A stretch of DNA of 64,000 bases. It comes from Toxorhynchites rutilus septentrionalis. Taxonomy: Eukaryota; Arthropoda; Insecta; Diptera; Culicidae. The translations under genes were made by a program, and so were the position numbers. The stretch lies in contig NC_073746.1 in assembly GCF_029784135.1 (NCBI RefSeq), positions 2,252,136-2,316,135 of the forward strand, read 5' to 3'. Below are positions 56,132 through 64,000 of the stretch, piece by piece. Positions within the stretch are counted from its first letter, which is position 1. The number at the start of each line of letters is the position of its first letter. The notes below the pieces were generated by a model. It worked only from the letters and a program-made list of their open reading frames with translations. It was not told the DNA's origin and searched no databases.

Positions 56132-58900
56132 AATTAATTCACTATCTTATTATGTTAATCGAATCAAGCCACATCAATCCTCAATTGCTTCGAACAAGGC
56201 TTCAGACACCGCTAGAATACGGTCACTCTACTCTTTCTTTTGTCGTCACTATCAAACAATTCATCTTTGCATATGAAATCAACCCTTCCGCTATAAGCGA
56301 AGTAGCACGAGCCACAGCATCATCTCATCAGCGCCAGCCTTTCGTGTCACTGTGTATGGCTATAATCTGCAAATGACACTCCATCCAAGAAGATGAGAAA
56401 GCGTATCATCCTCCTCCATTCCTGGTCCTACAGCGAGATGTTGTGCACAATGAAGCGCCTCCATCGCGCTCATATGCTCTAACGCGCCTACCGTGCATCA
56501 TCCCTGCGGATATGTGTGTTGCTGCCGAATATTTGCAGCATTTGTTTGGCGCAGCATGTCATGACGCAAATTTGTGATGCGGAAAACTGCACAAAAACAT
56601 CGAGCGATGATAAATTGCATTTTTTTACTTGTTGTTGTTGCTGTTGCGTCCTTTATCAAAAACGGCGCGTGCGGTGAATAACAGCGGAACAGGTCGAAAG
56701 TATGCGATGCGTTGGAATATAAACTAAATTGGATGATGATGATGAACGTGTGGAAGATAAAAAAAAATATTGAACGTATTTTTGTATGCTAACGATGGAG
56801 GCGAGTTGAAATTTCCGACCAATTCAACCAATCGAAAATAATTTGCCCTTGGGCAAAATACGAATGGAAAGTTTGCAATAAAAAGCAATCCACATGGAAG
56901 CACACGAGATATTGTTTTTATTTGGTTGTTATTTGGACAATTTCGGCGTTTTTTTTTATTTTGAAATAAAACAATAAATTCATTGGCCGTGTGTGCGGTA
57001 CAAAACGAATCAATGAGCACATATCCTGGCTAGGAACGCAGATAAATAAGTTCCAGTCATTTAATTTTCTCCTCCTATTGAGATGAAACGAATAAAAATC
57101 CTGCTTTCGGAAAATGATTTATTTATGAAACGCAGCTTTATTACCCCACACTATCGCCAAACGTGAAATTATGTTATTCCATGTTGTGTACTTGTTCACA
57201 ACATCAACCACAAAAAATATTTGTTTTCGATTTTGAACATCATTGGTATCGCCCCGAACCAGTAAATAACTGTGTATATTATTGTGCCATTTCACACTGC
57301 TAGGTGCTAAAAACAAAACAAGTATTGTTATTTTGAAGGGAAACGATTATGATTCCATTTTTCTTATTTTATCTATTACACTTTAAGGATGAATTCAGAA
57401 TAATAGTAACATCATCACAACTAGTCAATGCTGAGGTAACTCTTTGTTAATACCTAGATAATGAAATTGTTCCACATATAAATCAAACAAAACAGACCAC
57501 GGGACTAAGCCCGATAATTAAAATTTAATTATGATAAAATCAAAGCGAGAGTCGGGCAGTAACGATGTCGTGTTAATTAATTTCAAATATATAAATACAT
57601 TTAACTATCATCGAAGCGAAGGATCGTGCCATCACACTTGCCAAACAATGATTCGAGATATGCTACATTATTATGATAAGCCTTTATTAAGTGACTGATT
57701 TTTAATAAGGTGTCAAACACAACGGTAGCAGCACCGGCGGATGTATTTTGATTAATGGCTCGATTGATGTGCTTTGTGGTTAATTACTAACAATTAGCGA
57801 ATCATGTTGTCGACAGAGAGAGATTTAAAAAATACAATCCAATCGAGGGAAATTTCCATTTAGCTATCGTAAGATTAATGAATATAGTAAGATAGGAATA
57901 ACAATCGAGGATAATCCAACAGATACTAGAGTAAGCAAAGACTAGTATAATGACTGTGTAAAATGTTTATATCGTATTGTAGTAGATTTTAAAATAATGA
58001 TAATATTTAAAACAGCAGCGAATATCTTCACAGTCGCACTCACACATTTAACATACATAGTCAAATGTCGAAAATAAAAGAATTTACATTATCCAGTGAA
58101 GAAATTGTTTATTATTCTACTCCCGCTCCCTGCACTTCCCCTTATCCTTATCTGGTCACCGTTTCATAGACAACTGTCGTGGCGCGCGAAAATGCTAATT
58201 AAAGTCTGATGATACTGTAATGATACAGCGACAGTTACGAGCAAAAGATGATTCAAGGTATGGTAAACAGCGCTATGTTGTTCTGGAGGAAAGAAAGAAA
58301 TATTTGACACTCTGTGACATACTCAGACCGAAAATACTTCGAATAGCACAACCCATCTTCAAAAGATACTTCGAAGCAGGACAATCAAAATGATTATCAG
58401 GTTTAACGGGTTACATGGAATGAAAAAGTCATTAGCCACATAAAGGGCTTTGTTTGCATAGCACATGGTAGCTGAATTTGAAAATAGTTAAGACTTAAGG
58501 TCCTGTGCTAAATGGAAACATGTTAGAAGTTTGAGCTCTAGACTAGAACTAGTTTATTTCACATAGTTTCACATTTTTATATCCGGCAAGAAACTATTTA
58601 CTATTTACCCGTTTTGCTACAGGCGAAATTCCTATATCTCTATCAATCAACTGCTAATCCTTCATTTACCTTGCATCTAATCATTGTACTTGTTCTATGT
58701 CTACCCACCTGGCAAAGCACCCTCAGTCTTGCTTCTATATATATATATTTGCTACCTGCCGATGGGTCTGATTGTAGGGATCTTAACTTATATACTGAGC
58801 TGAAGACATATCTTCCAATGCAGTCTTGAATAACCGAGCCAAAGCGTTGTATTCATAGCGCTTTTGAAGTCCGCACACATTCCGGTGTGCAAAAAACATG
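56132..58900. other. Gene-free, mostly non-repetitive stretch with homeodomain-like motifs
   Basis: No ORF over 100 codons and no element ends seen. 57480-57870 is rich in TTAATTAA, TAATTA, TTTATTA and TTAATGG, which resemble homeodomain binding sites; in AT-rich DNA this may be chance. It is the longest stretch in the window without a recognisable transposon. Confidence 0.35.
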
Positions 58901-58906
58901 CTGGTA

Positions 58907-59682
58907 CACTAAGAAGAAAATCTAGTATATATGACCAATTTTTTGGTAAATATTACCAATTCGCTAGTCATTTTCGACCCTACTAATTATTAGTACATTC
59001 TACCAAAACAAATTGGTAGACATAAATTTCAAACATAACCACGGTTTGTAAATCCAATGTTGGCTCAATTTCAGGGCAATATCAATGAACATGTTGGCCC
59101 TCATTTGTAAAGGGATAATAACAGTAATAACGATATTTATCGAATAATAAATTTTCGAATCGAAAGCTGTGTTCAAATAATTTTATTCTTATTAATATTC
59201 ACACAAACCTTTGCAGTTTTTCGTTTTCGTTGAAGCTTGTTGTGAGCGGCAGTTGGGCCATCAGCGTAGTCGGACGAGACATCGAAACATCATTCCTCGA
59301 CAATGCATGTCGTACGCTCTCCGCTCTCCTTGATGTGGCTTACGTTGTAACAACCGCCAGCAACACGTGGAATAGTGGTATTTCTACAAAATAAAATAAA
59401 TATTTAGGTACAATGAATCAACAGAAACAAAATGTATACCTCCGAATCGCTCCACTTCCACTAAAGAAATGGCGAATGCACACACACAGTTGCTAAGCAG
59501 GAAAATACTCAAGGTTACTAATGCTATGAAGTAAAATTTACGAAACGTTGGTAGGGTTGTACATTGAATTTGACATCAGTTTTACAAGACATTGGTAATA
59601 TGTACAAAAAATGTGTACATTTTACCAATGTTTCGATTACTAAAGATTTGGTAGCTGCATTTACTAATGTTTTCCTCCAGTG
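58907..59682. repeat. TA-flanked non-autonomous element with CACT ends
   Basis: CACTAAGAAGAAAATCTAGT at the left and TTTTCCTCCAGTG at the right are inverted repeats. Subterminal TTGGTA/TACCAAT boxes occur many times at both ends. TA lies at each flank. The 0.78 kb interior has no ORF of note. Confidence 0.6.
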
Positions 59683-60035
59683 TATATAAATACCCGCCCC
59701 ATACATCTATTTTGCATTGCCGATTTCCCCAGGCTCATTAGCTTCTAAATCGGCGTTAGGGAAACACATTCCGGTTTGTAGAAATTCATACCCATACTTT
59801 GCATCTATTTTCTCCAAGCTAATTGGATTTGAAACCTGTGTTAAGGAAAAACAGAGATTTCAGCGATCGTACATCAACCGCTGCGCAATCATAACTGAGT
59901 GGATTTCCGAGCGAGCATTCGTTTATATACAGATTTGTGTGATTTCAACGGCAAAGGCAAAGAGGTATGTGTGGCTCCTAAAACCGAGGAATCACCCACC
60001 ACGCTCTGTGGTACTGTATGGTTTTCGTTTACACC

Positions 60036-60296
60036 AAGGCGCCTAGAAGTATATCCTAAGATGAGGCCGTTTCGTCACTAAGTTGGTTAGGGGAGTGGTA
60101 TATGAAAACAGTACGGAAGAAAGCAGAAAGGGAATTTTTTGCCTGTAGTGTGAAAGAGACAGACTGATCACGAGCGAGCTTCTGCTTTAGCGTATTGTGT
60201 TTTGTTTACAAACAAAACAAAGTAGACTTCCAAGATGGCTGAAGAAGATTGGTTTTAGCAAGTTGGCCCACCTTAGGATATACTTCTAGGCGCCTT
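60036..60296. mobile_element. MITE with 25-bp inverted repeats
   Basis: AAGGCGCCTAGAAGTATATC and GATATACTTCTAGGCGCCTT are perfect inverted termini, continuing CTAAG..TG inward. TTTACAC occurs just outside both ends and may be a duplication. 261 bp, no coding capacity. Confidence 0.85.
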
Positions 60297-60524
60297 TTTT
60301 TACACTACTGCCCTTATGAGAAAGGAGCTCTGCTAGATACAGCCCAATCCGCGTTCACGACATTGAGCTGCGTATTACGAAATGGGGGAGTAGGCATGAC
60401 AATGTGGGTTTGCAGAAGAAAAGAACACACTTTTAAAATAACAATTATGAATGAAAATTATTTTTCCCAAACCTAAAATCAATCACTTTTCCTTGCAAGT
60501 AGTGAAAACATATGATACAAACTT

Positions 60525-62516
60525 GTTTTTGACTTAGGACTACGTCTTACATTAAGGATGCCAAATCAGAAAACAGGTCACGTTTTTATGAAATAAAGTT
60601 AACGTTAGTAACTATATTTGCTGCGAACGGATTTTTAGGATTTGCATATCAATCGAATCGGAAATTTTCTAGGATTTGTATGATATGCTATACTTTACAA
60701 TCCCATAGTCTGTATATGCAGCAATTCCAAATGAAATCGTCCTAAAAATGCAGATTTTAAAAACTTGTATTTTTGATTCCAATGAACACACCAATGAACA
60801 CACTTTTCCATTTGGGTTGGAGGAAATATGAGTTTCCACAGCAATTGGGAATTTTTTGACTCAAGCGTAACTTTTGAAAAGGGCGTATCGATTTGAGTAA
60901 GAGAAATCTTTGATAATTTATATCTCAAAAACTATGAGTCGTACCGAAATAGTGTCTTAGGAAGAGTTATAGAGTATTGATGGCTGAATATGAAAAAAAT
61001 GTACACTGAGAAAAAAAAATAGTACTCTTGTTTTTATTTACAAAATAAAAATTCAATTTGCAATATCCAAAATACATATTTTTTAATTTTTGTTTTAATT
61101 TTTTCATACCAAATAGAAATCATGCATAAAATTTAAAAAATGGGCCCAAGATGGTAAAACTATTTTTGACGAACATTGTGGAACATCGAATTTTTAGGAA
61201 TTTTCGAAACATCGAATTTTTGTATGTTAACAATCATTTTTAGCCACAAATTATAAATCCTGATGTGATTTAAAACAAAAAAGGTTATTACCAATCTCCT
61301 TTTAAATGTAGCCATTCTCGAGATATTTAAAAAAAATATTTGTAATTTATTGTCTTTATAGTTTATAGTAAATAGGCCCTTTTAATATGTTTGTCGTGTT
61401 ATACCATCATGTTCATGAAATTTTATGAATTTTTTTCATATTCAACCATCAATACTCTATAACTCTTTCTAAGACACTATTTCGGTACGACTCATAGTTT
61501 ATGAGATAAAATTATCAAAGATTTCTCTTACTCAAATCGATACGCCCTTTTCAAAAGTTACGCTTGAGTCAAAAAATTCCCAATTGCTGTGGAAAACTCA
61601 TATTTCCTCTAACCCAAACGAAATACACACTTTCATTCGAATCAAAAATACTCATGTTTTGTCATTTGTCGATTTCATTTGGAATTGCTGTATGGTTTAA
61701 ATTGATGAAAATTGGAAGTATTCCCATTTCTCCATACATTTGTTCTGTCCATTTGTGTGCTTCCCCGAACAGAGCTGTCAATAATGGGCAACTTATGCAG
61801 CCGCTAGAATAGAAACAACGAAGAGGGATAGCAAAAAGAGAATATTGGCGAAGCAAACTCCACCTTGCATAGTAAGTAAGCTGTCGCGTTGAAGTATTGC
61901 ATCTACTCTGAGGAAAATTCTCAGAATCTTTCTGTGCCCGAAACAACAAAAGTCGCTTATTCTGCTCGTTTTGTATTTTATGTTTCCCCTCGAGCTGTGG
62001 GCGCTAGCGAATATTTCACTTGAAATGCATCTGGCATTGTAATTAACAAAACCAGGCGAAGAAGAGAAGAGTGCAATGGCAAGCTCCTAGTTTTGTTGTC
62101 AATTTTGACCTAGAATCGAGAAACGATTTTTCATAAACGTTCATTCTCCCGATGTTTCACTTTAATCGATGCAACTGTGTGCATCTGTCAGACGCGTGTT
62201 TGATGCTTATTGAATGGCGATGCACAGAAGATGCCTCTCGTTAAATACTCAGTGCAATGCGTGCATTGATATAAAGAAACACATTGCGACACATGACTAA
62301 TTAGTCTATTACTCTCGCAAAGGCAAGAATCGTTGCTTCTCGAAATGATTCTACAAAACCCGGCAAGCCATTAAACATTTTCAGGAACTTTTTACTAAAG
62401 ACTTATTTGTGAAATTTCGAAGTAATTAATATCCAAAATGTTAAACCAACAAATTTCAAAAAAAAAAGAATTGCGTAGTCCCACGTCATAAGCGGTCGTA
62501 TCTCGGATACAACCCC
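60525..62516. repeat. Dispersed element, copy 2, carrying a nested palindromic element
   Basis: The inverted counterpart of 55247-56131, with ends GACTTAGGACTACGTC and CGGATACAACCCC. It is split at TATATG by the element at 60719-61690; without it the copy is about 1.0 kb. Sequence on either side of the insertion joins to match copy 1 continuously. Confidence 0.78.
60719..61690. mobile_element. Palindromic non-autonomous transposon (CAGCAATTCC family)
   Basis: CAGCAATTCCAAATGAAATC and GATTTCATTTGGAATTGCTG are the termini of inverted arms about 270 bases long. TATG lies on both sides (60715-60718, 61691-61694), and the empty site is readable in copy 1 at about 55970. Other pieces lie at 15640, 43381 and 48211. 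No ORF, so it is mobilised by something else. Confidence 0.85.
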
Positions 62517-62620
62517 ACGAATTGTTTTATATTATAATGGTATACATGGTATACAAGAAGCTAGAAAAGCTTGCCAACCATCCACCGGTGAACGAGATGA
62601 TAGTGAGCATAAAAGACGGC

Positions 62621-62622
62621 CG

Positions 62623-62653
<31 letters not shown>

Positions 62654-62654
62654 A
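62621..62654. repeat. (CT)n(CA)n compound microsatellite
   Basis: About 9 CT units followed by about 7 CA units, uninterrupted. Confidence 0.9.
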
Positions 62655-63427
62655 TCTCGGGCATTGTTCTCACGAAAACAAAATGAATCAGGTATCAACC
62701 TGAGGGATAGGAGCCCAAAGTATATTCCACGTACTTTGAAAGGAGTCAGCTGAATGACAGATTTTTTTTTCGCTGTAGGTTTTTTTCATAAAGAATTTCA
62801 TTATTTCATCAAATCAAATCGGACAGTTTCAATCAGGCAAGTTGTTGTCATTCATTTTTGGGAAAGGTGTTCAAACTTCTAGTAATGCTTTGTTTGTGAG
62901 TCCATTTGTTCGTTTTTATTCCCGATTTAATTTTTGACGTAGAAAAATTGAATTCCCACATGTTCGAAAATTACATCATAATAAGCATTGTTAGTCCATT
63001 CGATGTTTGCGCTATCGAAATTGATGTTTGGTCGTAAGTGGAAATGGATTTTCAGGCGAAATAATGCATTTCCATATCTTATATCTACAAATAAAAATGG
63101 AAGGCCAAATGTGTTGGTAAGTGCAAAACCCGGAGAAGGAATGGTCCGATTTGAGCTGTCTTTATTTTGTAATATTCTCTGTATCAAACATGTATTCCAT
63201 GCAACGGAAACGTGTTATTTCCAAATGCTTGAAGAATCTTGAATTAGAATTGTGTCTGAAAATAATTTTATATTAAAAGAACGAATTTTTGTGGAAGTAC
63301 TAGACAATTTATAGTAAAAGGAAATTGTAAAGGGTCAAAGGGTAATCAATCACGTAATCAATCGTTCTTAACGTTCACTTAGTAAGAAAACGTGGTTGTT
63401 TGAAAGTACTCAAATCAAAAAATCTAT

Positions 63428-63460
63428 TTTGGGCGGGACGAAGTTCGTCGGGTCAGCTTC
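63428..63460. repeat. Possible RTE-type LINE tail fragment
   Basis: GGGCGGGACGAAGTTCGTCG followed by GGTCAGCTT resembles a 3'-end motif I associate with insect RTE elements. Only about 33 bases are recognisable. Confidence 0.3.
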
Positions 63461-63801
63461 CGATGTGTACCAAAATTAATAAAGTTATTCGAATAGTGAA
63501 ATTGATTAACAAAATTGTTTTATGAAACGGAAAAAGAAAAAAGACGGGTGGGTAATGTCGGGGAAATAACCGGAGTGACGTAGGACTATACAAAGGGGAC
63601 AGTTTTTTCTAAATATATATTTTAAATATATTGTTTTATTTTCTTCTTATACATGAATACCTACCTATCTACCTGAAATATGGATTAGTTTACTTTTTAC
63701 TCTTTATGAACATGTTGGGAGTTCTGAAAAGAACCTTTGGTGTTGTGTTTTTGCGTTTTTTCACAAACTTTCTAATTTTTTTCTCACTGTCACAATTACA
63801 G

Positions 63802-63888
63802 TTTAATAAGGAAAAAGCCTTCAGAAAAAAAATCTAGAATCAACCATAAGATTCTTGATTTTTTTCTGAAGGCTTTTTCCTTATTAAA
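63802..63888. repeat. Near-perfect hairpin, about 32-bp stem
   Basis: TTTAATAAGGAAAAAGCCTT at 63802 is the reverse complement of AAGGCTTTTTCCTTATTAAA ending at 63888. Pairing continues through CAGAAAAAAA/TTTTTTTCTG to a loop of about 20 bases. It could be a tiny MITE or a small-RNA precursor. Confidence 0.8.
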
Positions 63889-64000
63889 TTTCAACGCCGG
63901 GCATCTTTTGGCGTATCGTACAATCAAAATGATGGCTGTGATAGGGAATGCATAGGTAGTCATCAGCTCATTCACTATCATATATTTCACTATTGAGCAC

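Overview
This window looks like mosquito nuclear DNA, most likely from a culicine with a large, transposon-filled genome. Two things point there. First, there are two five-exon insect odorant-receptor (7tm_6) genes whose termini and exon structure resemble the mosquito Or2/Or9/Or10 indole/skatole receptor clade. Second, there are two copies of a Tc1/mariner-type element with DD37E catalytic spacing, a group first described from mosquitoes. No prokaryotic features (operons, Shine-Dalgarno sites, CRISPR) are visible. Species cannot be decided from the sequence alone.

Layout. 0-2.1 kb: a decayed Helitron fragment and gene-free DNA. 2.2-3.6 kb: odorant receptor gene A (+). 6.3-9.4 kb: a hAT-like non-autonomous element, then a three-layer nest (SINE inside a LINE tail inside a long-TIR repeat), then a repeat of the GACGTAGGACTACG type. 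11.5-13.3 kb: DD37E element copy 1 with a LINE fragment inside it. 15.3 kb: a tRNA-derived SINE. 20.5-25.4 kb: a long CR1/Jockey-type LINE with two uninterrupted ORFs. 25.4-28.7 kb: a less AT-rich stretch with one small secreted-peptide-like ORF. 28.8-30.2 kb: odorant receptor gene B (+). 30.2-34.8 kb: an RNase H-bearing LINE inserted exactly at the stop codon of gene B and flanked by a 12-bp target-site duplication. 35-50 kb: pogo-like, Tc1-like, DD37E and hAT remnants, long-TIR repeats and palindromes, several nested. 50.6-50.9 kb: a pure hexanucleotide microsatellite. 52-64 kb: piggyBac-like and TA-flanked MITEs, a second SINE, two inverted copies of one repeat family (one carrying a nested palindromic element), another small MITE and a near-perfect hairpin at the right edge.

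How it fits together. The only well-supported host protein genes are the two receptors. They share orientation, exon phases and exon lengths, and look like an old tandem duplication whose spacer (about 25 kb) was inflated by transposons. Gene A uses a GC-AG intron where gene B keeps GT-AG. Gene B keeps an intact reading frame, but the LINE now separates its coding end from the likely original poly(A) signal. The LINE at 30-34 kb lacks its apurinic endonuclease region, while the LINE at 20-25 kb appears coding-complete and carries a tandem duplication of the start of its ORF2.
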